From Planktothricoides raciborskii GIHE-MW2 (GTDB lineage Bacteria; Cyanobacteriota; Cyanobacteriia; Cyanobacteriales; Laspinemataceae), in NCBI RefSeq assembly GCF_040564635.1, contig NZ_CP159837.1, positions 5,257,001 through 5,321,000 of the forward strand: 64,000 nucleotides of DNA, written 5' to 3'. Positions within the stretch are counted from its first letter, which is position 1. Each line of letters opens with the position of its first letter. Below, piece by piece: positions 17,840 to 26,622 of this stretch. The notes beneath the pieces are model-generated. The model saw only the letters and a program-made list of their open reading frames with translations, was not told the origin of the DNA and did not search any database. The translations under genes and the position numbers were made by a program.

Positions 17840-18778
17840 TTAGAAATAATTAGAATCAGCTTCTATGATGTTACTGCTATCTTCAGCGGAGTTAGAGTGA
17901 GTAAATTCCTCAATATTATTCTCAATCCCCTGACAAATTTTATCCAGGGGTAAATCATTATGGTCGTAACCAAAGGGATTTTCTATTTCTACGCCAATTT
18001 CCTCAATACCAAACAAAGCAAAACTGACAATAGCAACAAATATCCCTGTCCAAAAACCTAGTTCTTTGACCACCTGAAAGGGCAACATTAAACAATAGAG
18101 GAGGATCAGTTGATTCAGATGAATCACGTAAGCTGGGGGAATTGGTGTTCTCAAAATCCGTTCGCAACCGCCCACATTATCCATTAAACGAGTCATCAGA
18201 GTATGAATACTAGCCAGTTGGTTTACCGTTAAAAGACCTCGGTTGTATTCTTGCTGTAAATAATCCCCTAACCAGTGAGTAATTTTTAGGGGCATATTTT
18301 GAGTATGTTGCAAAACTTGGTATTGAGATGGGGAAACCCAAGGTTTTAACTCATCACTGGCAGCTTGATAACGGAGATGGAGTTTTTTCGCGATCGCCAA
18401 GGCTGGTAATAAACGTAAGGCTTGAATTTTGCGATCGCGATCGCCCGGTTCAACTTCCTTAATGCTGACCGAAAATTGCCAAGCTAAATTGCGGATCGTA
18501 TTCACCGTACTGCCCCAAAGTTTTCTGCCTTCCCAAAAGCGATCGTAAGCGGTATTAGTTCTAAAAACTAGCAATAAACCTAAAACAATACTAGGAATTA
18601 CACTGCCTAAAATCGGTTGAGAAACCGGCCATTGATTCAAGTAAAGAAAAGAAATCAGCAGGCCAAATGCTCCACATAATAGAGACCGTTTCCAAACTCC
18701 CCGCAACACAGAACCTTTCATGCTAAAAGTTTTTCTTAGCCAGATAGTTTTGGACTTAAAGGACATTTTTTTTTCCAT
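17840..18778 (-). CDS. Bestrophin-like (UPF0187/RFP-TM) anion channel protein
   Basis: Membrane protein of about 312 residues. Family hallmarks are visible: the hydrophobic segments GAFGLLISFLYL and VIPSIVLGLLLVF, then FRTNTAYDRFWEGRKLWG, two further hydrophobic segments in the middle (LILLYCLMLPF, GIFVAIVSFALFGIEEIG), and the diagnostic ENPFGYDHNDLPLDKIC near the C-terminus. Bacterial members form pentameric ion channels, and plant/cyanobacterial relatives affect thylakoid ion balance; the ion here is unproven. The open frame extends to a TTG at 18796, but ATG at 18778 or 18766 is more likely; the latter has GGAAAA just upstream. It directly follows a truncated crcB. Confidence 0.88.
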   Translation of the reverse strand: MEKKMSFKSKTIWLRKTFSMKGSVLRGVWKRSLLCGAFGLLISFLYLNQWPVSQPILGSVIPSIVLGLLLVFRTNTAYDRFWEGRKLWGSTVNTIRNLAWQFSVSIKEVEPGDRDRKIQALRLLPALAIAKKLHLRYQAASDELKPWVSPSQYQVLQHTQNMPLKITHWLGDYLQQEYNRGLLTVNQLASIHTLMTRLMDNVGGCERILRTPIPPAYVIHLNQLILLYCLMLPFQVVKELGFWTGIFVAIVSFALFGIEEIGVEIENPFGYDHNDLPLDKICQGIENNIEEFTHSNSAEDSSNIIEADSNYF

Positions 18779-18796
18779 AAAATTGTCAACAATCAA

Positions 18797-19081
18797 TTAT
18801 TCAGGGGATGATTTTATAGGTAATCGAGCTAATCTCACTCCGAGATAGATGCCCAGCATCCCTAGGAACATACTACCATACCAGTAATTAAACGCTAAGG
18901 GTAAATTGGGTTGAGCCAAAAAAGTGCTAGTTTCTAGCCCAACGGTAGAAAAAGTGGTATAACCGCCACAAAACCCAGTGGTTAAGAGTAATCGGAGTTC
19001 AGGGGGAAAATTCTTAATTTTTTCCCCTGCCCTATTCTCGAAATAAGCAATCAGGATACAACCCGTGATATTAACGAGCAA
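18797..19081 (-). pseudogene. crcB: Fluoride channel CrcB/Fluc, 5'-truncated
   Basis: The 94-residue frame matches CrcB from the conserved VN..G segment (LLVNITGCILI) through TTGFCGGYTTFST to the last transmembrane helix. Family members have about 120-130 residues. The first transmembrane helix with the GG..G...RY signature is absent, and the frame is closed upstream by a TGA ten codons before the only usable start, a TTG. Loss of helix 1 should abolish the dual-topology dimer, so I call it a probable remnant. The stop lies 16 bases before the preferred bestrophin start, so the two were probably co-transcribed. Confidence 0.7.
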
Positions 19082-19122
19082 TTGGCATAAGCTGGTGAGA
19101 TTCTGCCATCAATCAAAAATTT

Positions 19123-20118
19123 TTACCGACACATAACCAGATTTCCGGCGGAAATAAATCCGGGAATTGGGGCGGTAATTTGCAGCCATTTGCGGTTGGC
19201 ATCATTTGGGTCAGGAATTTCCTGATAATTTGGCACTAAATAAACATCGCCACCGGGTTCTACTCCCCCTAAATAAGCCGCCGAACTCGACGCATTCGCC
19301 CGAATTGCTAAACCATTGGGGGCAACTCGCTTTTCTACCCGCCGACAAAGTTCGGGATTCTTTTCTGTGGATGTGGAATTGGTCGTGGTATTTGTTGCTG
19401 CCGGAGTTTCTGTGGTAGAAATTTGGGGATTTTCCGGAATCTGCCCTACATCGTCACAGGGAATCAGGTTAGCTGCCGCTACAAATCCCGCGATCGGTGC
19501 AGCAATTTGCACCCAATTTCGGTTTTCTCCATTTTGATCCGCAATCAGTTGATAATTCGGCACCAGCATCACCCGTCCACCAGGGGGTAAACCTCCACGA
19601 TAGGTGGAACCTTTCGATGCTTCTGCATGAATTGCCAAACCTTCCGGGGCTAGTTCACCAGAAACTTGACGGCAAAGATTTACCATCGCCTCCCGATCCG
19701 GAGAATTTTGGGGTTGGTTAACCGATGTTTCTTGAGATGTTTCTTGACAATCAATGAGATTCACTTCACTATTAGGATATCCCACGGCAACATATCCATT
19801 AATCGGTGACACAATTTCTACCCAAAGTCGCCCATCGGGACCGGGAATTTTTCTCGCACCTTCCGCGAGAGTTACTTGTTGATTGCTCTCTAATCCGCCG
19901 ATTTGCTCAGAGTTCGGATCCGGGCGAGATCGCACCGCCAATCCTTTCTCGCTATTCACTTTGCGGCAAAGATTTGCCGATGCTTGGGCGACGATCAAAT
20001 CACCTTCAAGCGCACCTTCAAGGGGAGTTGCTGGAGTTTTTAATCCCCCGAAAGAGGAAGCCATAAAAGTGAAAAATATCAGCCATTGACTCCAATGATT
20101 TAAGTGTTTTTTTGACAT
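19123..20118 (-). CDS. Exported protein with three SH3-type repeats
   Basis: This 331-residue protein starts with a signal-peptide-like segment (about residues 12-45, cleavage perhaps after IVAQASA). It then has three bacterial SH3 (SH3b) modules of about 70 residues, each opening with (L)C R.V....GLA.R and closing with an (A/P)I.G(Y/F)(V/I)...NL..C motif. The modules are separated by Thr/Asn/Ser-rich linkers. SH3b modules usually bind cell-wall peptides, so a periplasmic or envelope-binding role is likely; no enzymatic domain is present. Cys pairs at each module border may form disulfides. The gene is monocistronic, upstream of the truncated crcB. Confidence 0.82.
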   Translation of the reverse strand: MSKKHLNHWSQWLIFFTFMASSFGGLKTPATPLEGALEGDLIVAQASANLCRKVNSEKGLAVRSRPDPNSEQIGGLESNQQVTLAEGARKIPGPDGRLWVEIVSPINGYVAVGYPNSEVNLIDCQETSQETSVNQPQNSPDREAMVNLCRQVSGELAPEGLAIHAEASKGSTYRGGLPPGGRVMLVPNYQLIADQNGENRNWVQIAAPIAGFVAAANLIPCDDVGQIPENPQISTTETPAATNTTTNSTSTEKNPELCRRVEKRVAPNGLAIRANASSSAAYLGGVEPGGDVYLVPNYQEIPDPNDANRKWLQITAPIPGFISAGNLVMCR

Positions 20119-20377
20119 ATTATTTCCTCCTCTTTTTGGTAAAGCAATATTATTTTAATTGCTGTGGGATTTGAGCGATGAGGTTGGGTTTCCAGCCATT
20201 CGCCCCCACCGTTGACGGTGGATCATGGTGGACGGTTTCCCGTTGGCAGAAATCATCACTCCTGGATAAAATATCAGAAAATAACCAAACCTTAAACTAC
20301 CCTAAATCCTATTTTGCCTAAAATTTTAGGAAATCTATGATTGGCGATCGCCTTTACTCCTTACCCAATTAAGCCAA

Positions 20378-22519
20378 ATGAAAATTAAACGTAGACATTT
20401 CCTCATGTTTCTCGGTATGAGCATTGGTGCGGCTTGTACTGGTCGCCCCAATGCCCCCGTCTCCCAAGATATTATCAGCAAAACCACTGGTCTAAGCTTT
20501 CAGCCCATCTTTGGACCAATGCCTTTAGATGTGAATCAGATTAATGTGAGCGAACAAGCCCAAGCATTCAGTAACTATGAAGTAATGGATGATTTAGTCT
20601 TACCAGAAGGTTTCAGCTATGAGGTAATTGCTGCCTGGGGGGATAAATTAGGAGCTTCTCGTGTCGGTTACAACAATGACTATCTTTCCTTTATTGCCAC
20701 CAGTGAAAATGAAGGATATTTGACCGCTAATTTTGAATATATCAGCGGCAAAACTTGGATGCAGACTTATGAGAAATTCATCGGTAAATCCCTGCCTTTT
20801 GCGGAAGTAATCAAAGCCCTAAAAGACAAAAAAGGTAAAATTGATGCCTATAGTTTGCCAGAGAACAATCCCCTGAAAGAAAAAATTCGGCAAATTTCTC
20901 TAGAAGCTTTAGAAGACCAGGGAATGGGGGTAATGTTCCTCCGCCGAGACAGCCAGGGGAAATGGCAGCGCGTCCCATCCCCAGGGGAACGGCGCATTTC
21001 TGGAATTGCTGGGTTAAAAGGTCATTATTTAAAAGCAACTGGCCCCGCAGTCGCGATTTTTAACCAACAAAAAAAACAAGGATATGATGATAATTTAGGG
21101 GCAAAAATTGTCGGCACTTTTGCCAATTGCGCCGGAGGAACTTCGCCTTGGGGAACGGTATTTAGTGCTGAAGAAAATTTCCAAGATCAAGTGCCAGAAC
21201 CAGTCTATGCTGATGGTTCTTCTTTTGCCCCAGGGGAACGACCGTTTGTGATTTCTGGAGATATTGACGGACAAGGAAATGTTTTGGGTTTAGCGGGGAA
21301 TAAATACGGCTGGATGGTGGAAGTTGACCCGGCTAATCCCAATGATTATGGCACGAAACATACTTGGTTGGGACGGTATCGCCACGAAGCGGTGGCATTT
21401 TTGGCGGTAGCGGGTAAACCTTTGGCGGTCTATTCTGGGTGCGATCGCCGGGGCGGTCACTTCTACAAATTTGTCAGCAAAGGCATTGTTTCCCAGCCCA
21501 AAGATAAGGCAAATTCCCAATTAATGAATGAGGGAATGTTGTACGCGGCAGTATTTGAACCGGGAGGAAAAGGCCGTTGGTTGCCCCTGAGTCCAGAAAC
21601 TCCGGTTAATCCCGTGATGCCTTCCACCGTTGCCGGGGGAATGGTGTTATTGCCCAAACGTCCAGAGGGGGGTATTTTTGAGATTAAAAAAGATCAAGAG
21701 GCGATCGCCTTTAAACAAAAATACAAAACCCTTGGGGATTTATATAATGGCAATGCCCAAGAAAAACAAGGGGCAATTTTAATTGATGCTCACTTTGCCG
21801 CCAATGCTGCGGGAGCCACCTGCACTGCCCGTCCCGAAGACTCAGAAACCGGAACTGATGGCACTATTTATATTGCCTTTACTTCTGGTTCTCCCGGTGG
21901 AGATGGTAGCCCGGATTTACAAATATTTTCTGGTCCCAATGGAGAACCCTGGGAATATGGGTGGATTATGAGCCTAAAAGAAGATGAAAATAACCCCAGT
22001 TCCCTGACTTTTCAGTGGGATATGTTAGCAATGGGCGGTGAACCCGCCGATGGGGGCGCGGGTTTTTCTAATCCTGATAACGTAATGATTGATCCAGCCA
22101 ATAATGTCTGGATGGTCACGGATATTTCCACCGATAAACATAACAATCCCAAAGACAAAAAACGTCAAGGTTGCTTTGGCAATAACTCAATTTGGCATAT
22201 TCCCACCAGTGGAGAAAATGCCGGAAATGCTTACTTATTTGGCATAGGTCCAATGGATTGTGAAATGACCGGGATATTTTTTACCCCGGATCAAAAAACC
22301 TTATTTTTATCAGTCCAACATCCGGGAGAACAGAATGGAATTCGCCAAAACAGCGCCAGTGAAACTCGTGATTTTGTGATGAAAACCACCGATGGCCAAG
22401 AGTTTACCCAAAAACGCATTGTTCCCATTGGTTCTAATTGGCCTGGTAAAGAGGAAAATGACCCACCTCGACCGGCGATCGTGGCTATTCGCCGCTTAAA
22501 TTCCCAGGCAATTACCTAA
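20378..22519 (+). CDS. PhoX-family (DUF839) alkaline phosphatase-like protein
   Basis: This 713-residue secreted protein opens with a twin-arginine-type signal, KIKRRHFLMFLGMSIGAACTG; the Cys in GAAC could be a lipobox. The body shows PhoX-family motifs: VLPEGFSYEVIAAWGD, GYNNDYLSF near the start, NCAGGTSPWGTVFSAEENF (metal/cofactor region), AGNKYGWMVEVDP, and the later SNPDNVMIDPANNVWMVTD and FFTPDQKTLFLSVQHPGE. Known PhoX enzymes are Tat-exported, Ca/Fe-dependent phosphomonoesterases used in phosphate stress. I cannot see a clear Pho box upstream. Substrate and activity are inferred from the family. Confidence 0.87.
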   Translation: MKIKRRHFLMFLGMSIGAACTGRPNAPVSQDIISKTTGLSFQPIFGPMPLDVNQINVSEQAQAFSNYEVMDDLVLPEGFSYEVIAAWGDKLGASRVGYNNDYLSFIATSENEGYLTANFEYISGKTWMQTYEKFIGKSLPFAEVIKALKDKKGKIDAYSLPENNPLKEKIRQISLEALEDQGMGVMFLRRDSQGKWQRVPSPGERRISGIAGLKGHYLKATGPAVAIFNQQKKQGYDDNLGAKIVGTFANCAGGTSPWGTVFSAEENFQDQVPEPVYADGSSFAPGERPFVISGDIDGQGNVLGLAGNKYGWMVEVDPANPNDYGTKHTWLGRYRHEAVAFLAVAGKPLAVYSGCDRRGGHFYKFVSKGIVSQPKDKANSQLMNEGMLYAAVFEPGGKGRWLPLSPETPVNPVMPSTVAGGMVLLPKRPEGGIFEIKKDQEAIAFKQKYKTLGDLYNGNAQEKQGAILIDAHFAANAAGATCTARPEDSETGTDGTIYIAFTSGSPGGDGSPDLQIFSGPNGEPWEYGWIMSLKEDENNPSSLTFQWDMLAMGGEPADGGAGFSNPDNVMIDPANNVWMVTDISTDKHNNPKDKKRQGCFGNNSIWHIPTSGENAGNAYLFGIGPMDCEMTGIFFTPDQKTLFLSVQHPGEQNGIRQNSASETRDFVMKTTDGQEFTQKRIVPIGSNWPGKEENDPPRPAIVAIRRLNSQAIT

Positions 22520-22753
22520 AATTATGCCCGGTTTTTTTGATTTTTTTATACCCTTTTTTTATCCCCGTAGGGGCGAAGCATATAGCCCTACGGGCATGGC
22601 GAAAGCATATCCAGGCAAATAATCTATCGGATAAAATCAACAATTTATTACCCGAATGCAATGCTGCCCTATCTCCTATACGCCAGCATGCTTGAAATCA
22701 ATGGATTGTCCTAAAATTTTGGGCAATGCCCAGCTTAGACATTGCCCATTGCC

Positions 22754-23332
22754 TTAACCAGAAGCCTCTGACATTTCAATCACTCGCCCTTCAATATCTT
22801 TTACCAGGAAATTGAGTGGCTTATCCCGGCGAATTTTATACTTAACTCCATAGCTTTGAACCCGCAATAGAAGTTGTTCTAAACAGTCATGGTCAAAGGC
22901 TACATGACGTTGCCGGTTTTTATTCCCTAAACTCGCACCCGATATGACATGAAGTTGGGTATTTTTTTTAATCTGATACCAGAGTCCCTCAGTTCCATTC
23001 ATTTCCGTCCGGGTGGGTGCCGTAGTTACAGGGGACATATAAAGCGGATCGATACTGGCACTACCGAGGGTTTGCTCGTAGTTATAGTAATAGTGTAGGG
23101 GAACTTCCGCCGCTGGCAGTTCCAACAAACCTTCATAAAACTGCTTGGCAATTTCCAAATCCGACACCATTACGGTGTAAACTTTGGGCGCACTGGTGAG
23201 GAACATCCACATGGCTACTGCATAAGCAGCCAGCAGCATCACCATGATCCCTTGAGTGGATAAGAGACTATCCAGGGGGAATGATGCGAAGAGGGTGGTT
23301 AAACTAGACATTAGACTAACGGTTAAGACCAT
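22754..23332 (-). CDS. Membrane-anchored VOC (glyoxalase-like) protein
   Basis: This 192-residue protein has a hydrophobic N-terminal part (two hydrophobic stretches within residues 1-47). A VOC/glyoxalase-bleomycin resistance-like module follows: VYTVMVSDLEIAKQFYEGLLEL is the typical opening strand-helix, and HVAFDHDCLEQLLLRVQSYGVKYKI, FLVKDIEGRVIEM the closing one. Metal ligands cannot be assigned with confidence, and the protein may bind rather than turn over a ligand. Met8 is an alternative start. It is transcribed away from the sigma-like gene. Confidence 0.72.
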   Translation of the reverse strand: MVLTVSLMSSLTTLFASFPLDSLLSTQGIMVMLLAAYAVAMWMFLTSAPKVYTVMVSDLEIAKQFYEGLLELPAAEVPLHYYYNYEQTLGSASIDPLYMSPVTTAPTRTEMNGTEGLWYQIKKNTQLHVISGASLGNKNRQRHVAFDHDCLEQLLLRVQSYGVKYKIRRDKPLNFLVKDIEGRVIEMSEASG

Positions 23333-23727
23333 GCACTTTTCTTGAGTTAAAAAACTATAGTTAAAATAAATCCCAGAACGGCAGTAGCTTGTCAGAGTTC
23401 AGAAAAGGATTCGCACACTTATCCTAATTTTAACCAGTCGCTCAGACTCCTGAGCCAGGTTGGATGGAGCGGCGATCGCCTTTCCACAGTCTGATATCAA
23501 TATATATAGACATATTACCTGCCATTCTGCTTGTTGTCGGAATCATTAGCTATCGGCAGTCAGATATCAAGCATCAGATATCTAGTATCCGGTATCCGGT
23601 ATCCGGTATCCGGTGTCCGGTGTCCGGTATCAGGCGCGATCGACTCCCTTTGCTTATCAAATCTGCGTATTAAATATTCAGTAACTTACATCAGTAACTT
23701 ACAGTCACTTACATTCAGTCACTTACA
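23333..23727. repeat. Spacer with heptanucleotide tandem repeat
   Basis: No gene seen. Seven tandem copies of TATCCGG or TGTCCGG/TATCAGG variants lie at 23586-23634, preceded by AGATATC-type imperfect repeats. Heptamer arrays of this kind are known as short tandemly repeated repetitive sequences in filamentous cyanobacteria. A second small direct repeat, TCAGTAACTTACA, lies at about 23679-23704, before the next gene. Confidence 0.75.
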
Positions 23728-24351
23728 ATGGTTCAACTGCCTGATTTTCCAGAAACCAACCACCCCACGATTCAATCCCTGTTTCATTACAGCGATCGCG
23801 AATTACTCACCCTATTTCAGCGTTATCCAGAAGAGGGTAAATATTTCACCGCCATTTACTGTCGGTATGGTTCCATTGTCTATAGTTTGATTCAACATCA
23901 GGTCAAATCTCCCGTCCAAACAGATTATTTATTTGCCTTAACTTGGCGACATATTTTTCACGAACTCAGAGGATTAGATTTATCAGGCAGAGATCGAGAA
24001 AACGCGCAAATGACCCTCCAAAGTTGGTTAATTAACACCACCGCCCTTTGTATTAAGAGTTTCCCACTGCCCCAAGTAGAATCAATTCACTACTCTTTGC
24101 AAATCTCGCCTCCGCCCTTGTGGATTTATATCCAACAAGCTTTAGATTTAATGCCTGCATTGCTCCGCATCACTTTAATTATGGAGCAAACATTTCATTG
24201 GAGTCCCACTCGGATTGCCGCCTACTTACAAGCCGAAGGTGAATCCATTTCCCCGGCGGATATCACAGGGTTATTGAAAGAAGGGTATCGCCAAATTGAA
24301 TCTTTGCTCCCCCCCGATATCCGCAGTTTTTATTGTGCCGCAGCAACTTGA
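23728..24351 (+). CDS. Sigma-70-like regulatory protein
   Basis: A 207-residue protein. The first half (LTLFQRYPEEGKYFTAIYCRYGSIVYSLI...FALTWRHIFHELRGLDL) resembles sigma-70 region 2 helices. The second half (ALDLMPALLRITLIMEQTFHWSPTRIAAYLQ...ITGLLKEGYRQIESLLP) has the layout of a region 4 helix-turn-helix. The spacing suits an ECF-type or sigma-like factor found across cyanobacteria. DNA-binding residues are not strongly conserved by eye, so a role as a true sigma factor is inference. No anti-sigma gene is adjacent. Confidence 0.6.
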   Translation: MVQLPDFPETNHPTIQSLFHYSDRELLTLFQRYPEEGKYFTAIYCRYGSIVYSLIQHQVKSPVQTDYLFALTWRHIFHELRGLDLSGRDRENAQMTLQSWLINTTALCIKSFPLPQVESIHYSLQISPPPLWIYIQQALDLMPALLRITLIMEQTFHWSPTRIAAYLQAEGESISPADITGLLKEGYRQIESLLPPDIRSFYCAAAT

Positions 24352-24850
24352 TCTCTGCGAGCCATTCTAGTCTCACGACGGCAACAAATCAGCCTATAAA
24401 AGCGCTGAGATATTCATTTTTTTTATGAAGCATACCATCAGCTAAAATCTCCTGGATTCGCCAGAAAGAATTAAGCGTAGTCGTGACCGGCGAATCAGTA
24501 GTTTGGGTTTCGTGCGTCAACCCAACCTACTAAGTTAATCAAAAATTGCCAAAAAAAAACACTAGCTAGGTTGATAGCTAGTGATAAAGATGAGAGCCTA
24601 GATTCAATTTAGTTAGCCGTCAATTTGTTGTAGCTAAAATTTATAGCAGCCGTTGCCATTTCCATTAATCTTTAGGAGTTTAATGGTAGCTATCTTGGAA
24701 TATTTTTTGAGGTTTGGTAAACAGAGGTTGGTAAATTTTAAATGTTTTTGAGACTAAATTACTGGGAAGGTAATTTAAATCTAATGCTGTGTTGGGAGTT
24801 GTTAAGCAAGTCTGGGAAAGGTTCCCTCTAAACCGAACAGATATCTGAGT
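24352..24850. other. Spacer with palindrome and minus-strand terminator
   Basis: No gene seen. It contains a palindrome AGTAGTTTGGGTT / AACCCAACCTACT (24497-24531), of a type scattered in cyanobacterial genomes, and an intrinsic terminator facing the minus strand (24551-24583). The remaining 270 bases up to the Hlip stop would be a long 3' untranslated region of that gene. Confidence 0.6.
24551..24583 (-). terminator. Intrinsic terminator, minus strand
   Basis: Perfect 9-bp stem CACTAGCTA / TAGCTAGTG with a six-base loop, followed on the minus strand by nine T residues. This is the clearest Rho-independent terminator in the window. It ends transcription coming from the Hlip gene, whose stop is about 270 bases away. 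Confidence 0.8.
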
Positions 24851-25063
24851 TTAGAGACTGTGTAAAAATCCGATTACTCCTTGACCCGTGAATGCTTCTA
24901 AAGCTATCAGAGAAATAAATCCAATCATTGCCAGACGACCGTTGAGCTTTTCTGCATATTCAGTAAAGCCAGTGCGAGGAGTTTCATCCACATACATTGT
25001 GGGTTCGACTGCAAAGTTGTTCAATCTATTTTCTTCGCTGTTGACAAAACCGGAACGTGCCAT
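24851..25063 (-). CDS. High-light-inducible protein (Hlip, one-helix CAB-like)
   Basis: Thylakoid single-helix protein of 70 residues that binds chlorophyll and carotenoid and protects photosystem assembly under excess light. The helix shows the chlorophyll-binding signature E.LNGR.AM.GF (AEKLNGRLAMIGFISLIALEA). The N-terminus is polar (MARSGFVNSEENRLNNFAVEP). An earlier in-frame ATG (25117) would add 18 basic residues, but the ATG at 25063 is preceded by GCAGGAAAAAC and matches family starts. The long 3' untranslated region ends at the terminator at 24551-24583. Confidence 0.93.
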   Translation of the reverse strand: MARSGFVNSEENRLNNFAVEPTMYVDETPRTGFTEYAEKLNGRLAMIGFISLIALEAFTGQGVIGFLHSL

Positions 25064-25449
25064 GTTGTTTTTCCTGCTTTTCGATTTGTGTTTGCCTGTT
25101 GTTAAGTAATGTAACAAACTTTGTAAAGTTTTGCAACATTTTTTTACATTGTTTCGGGCTAAATCGCCTGAATCTCTCTCCCAGAGAGGAAAAAATTTTT
25201 TTTATTTGGTAAAAGGGAGCGGAGGAGTGGAGGCGCCCGCCGTCGGCAGAGGCGCAGAGGCGCAGAGGCGCACAGGAGCGGAGGCGCACAGGAGTGGCTC
25301 CCCTGCCCCCATGCACCCCTGCCCCCATGCCCCCATGCACCTCTTACCCTGAGCCCTGAGCCTGTGGAAGGGTCGAAGGGCCTGCACCCGATGGCAGCCC
25401 CACACCGATAAACCAGTCAAAATACAATAATGAAAAAAATTGAAGGTGA
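25064..25449. repeat. G+C-rich low-complexity spacer
   Basis: No gene. After the Hlip promoter region, a G+C-rich stretch (about 25215-25400) is made of reiterated GGCGCAGA / GAGGCGCACAGGAG units and then CCCCTGCCCCCATGCAC units. This stands out sharply against the A+T-rich surroundings. Open frames on both strands here are by-products of the repeats. Confidence 0.6.
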
Positions 25450-26397
25450 ATGAAGATGATGCAGGGTTCTCCGGTTTTGTCAGGGTTGATGGGTGTTTGT
25501 GTGGGCGATGCTTTGGGGGTGCCCGTGGAGTTTACTTCCCGTGGCGATCGCCTAAAAAATCCGGTGACAGCGATGATCGGTTGGGGGACATACAATCAGC
25601 CACCGGGTACTTGGTCTGATGATAGTTCTCTGACTTTTTGTTTGGCGGATTCTTTGTGTCAGGGTTTTGATTTAAATGCGATCGCCCGTTCTTTTTGTCG
25701 CTGGTTTCGTGAGCGTTATTGGACACCCCATTGGGAAGTGTTTGATATTGGCAATACGACCTTACAAGCGATTTGGAATTTACAACACGGCGCCCCACCG
25801 TCTGAGTCGGGGGCAAGGAGCGATCGCAGCAACGGCAATGGTTCTCTGATGCGAATCTTGCCGATGGCATTTCTGTATAAAAATCTACCGTTTACCGAGT
25901 TAATTGACCGAACCCATCAAGTATCAGGGATTACTCATGCTCATCCGCGATCGCTGATAGCCTGTGGAATTTATCTGAGTATTGCCATCAATTTATTACA
26001 AGGAAAAGATTTAAAATCTGCCTATCTGCAAGGACTAGAAAATATTAGTCCCCTCTATCAATCCGCCCCCTATGTTCAGGAACTTAGTCATTTTAAACGG
26101 GTATTTAATGGAGACATTGACCGCCTCAGCATCAATGAAATTCATTCTAGTGGATATGTGATTGATACCTTAGAGGCATCTCTGTGGTGTTTACTCAATA
26201 CCGATAACTATGCGGACGCGGTGTTAAAAGCGGTAAATTTAGGACAAGATACCGACACCACTGCCGCCGTCACCGGGGGTTTAGCGGGAATTTATTATGG
26301 GTTTGAAAATATTCCCCAAGAATGGGTAGATCAAATTGCCAGAAAAGACGATATTATCAAACTAGCGAATCGTTTGGATGTTTCTCTTTCGTCCTGA
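25450..26397 (+). CDS. ADP-ribosylglycohydrolase family protein
   Basis: This 315-residue protein of the DraG/ARH family removes ADP-ribose from modified proteins or small molecules using two Mg ions. The metal-binding motifs are intact: GVCVGDALGVPVEF at the start, GTWSDDSSLTFCLADSL (Asp-Asp), and GQDTDTTAAVTGGLAGIYYG (Asp-x-Asp) at the C-terminus. The middle helix NGSLMRILP is also typical. Its partner transferase is not in the window. A second, degenerate family member lies at 39800-40690. Confidence 0.92.
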   Translation: MKMMQGSPVLSGLMGVCVGDALGVPVEFTSRGDRLKNPVTAMIGWGTYNQPPGTWSDDSSLTFCLADSLCQGFDLNAIARSFCRWFRERYWTPHWEVFDIGNTTLQAIWNLQHGAPPSESGARSDRSNGNGSLMRILPMAFLYKNLPFTELIDRTHQVSGITHAHPRSLIACGIYLSIAINLLQGKDLKSAYLQGLENISPLYQSAPYVQELSHFKRVFNGDIDRLSINEIHSSGYVIDTLEASLWCLLNTDNYADAVLKAVNLGQDTDTTAAVTGGLAGIYYGFENIPQEWVDQIARKDDIIKLANRLDVSLSS

Positions 26398-26622
26398 TGA
26401 TTCGTGGCGAAAATCTCCCGACAATTATAAATCGAGAGATCAATTTATGCATATGACTGATTCCCCGAAACCTTCTCGGAAAGCCAGATTATTTTAGATC
26501 ATTATTTTAGCTCACTGAATGATGGTAAAACAATGATTTGGGCATTTGCATGAGTTATCCATTGGGGATTTGGCGTCTAGACTTGCTCATTAATTATTGA
26601 AATTTTTCTGGTTTTTGCCCAA

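Noticed and set aside
25026-25595. Overlapping frames rich in Arg, Pro and Cys in the G+C-rich spacer
   Set aside because: Products of low-complexity repeats on both strands; the real genes on each side have clear starts.
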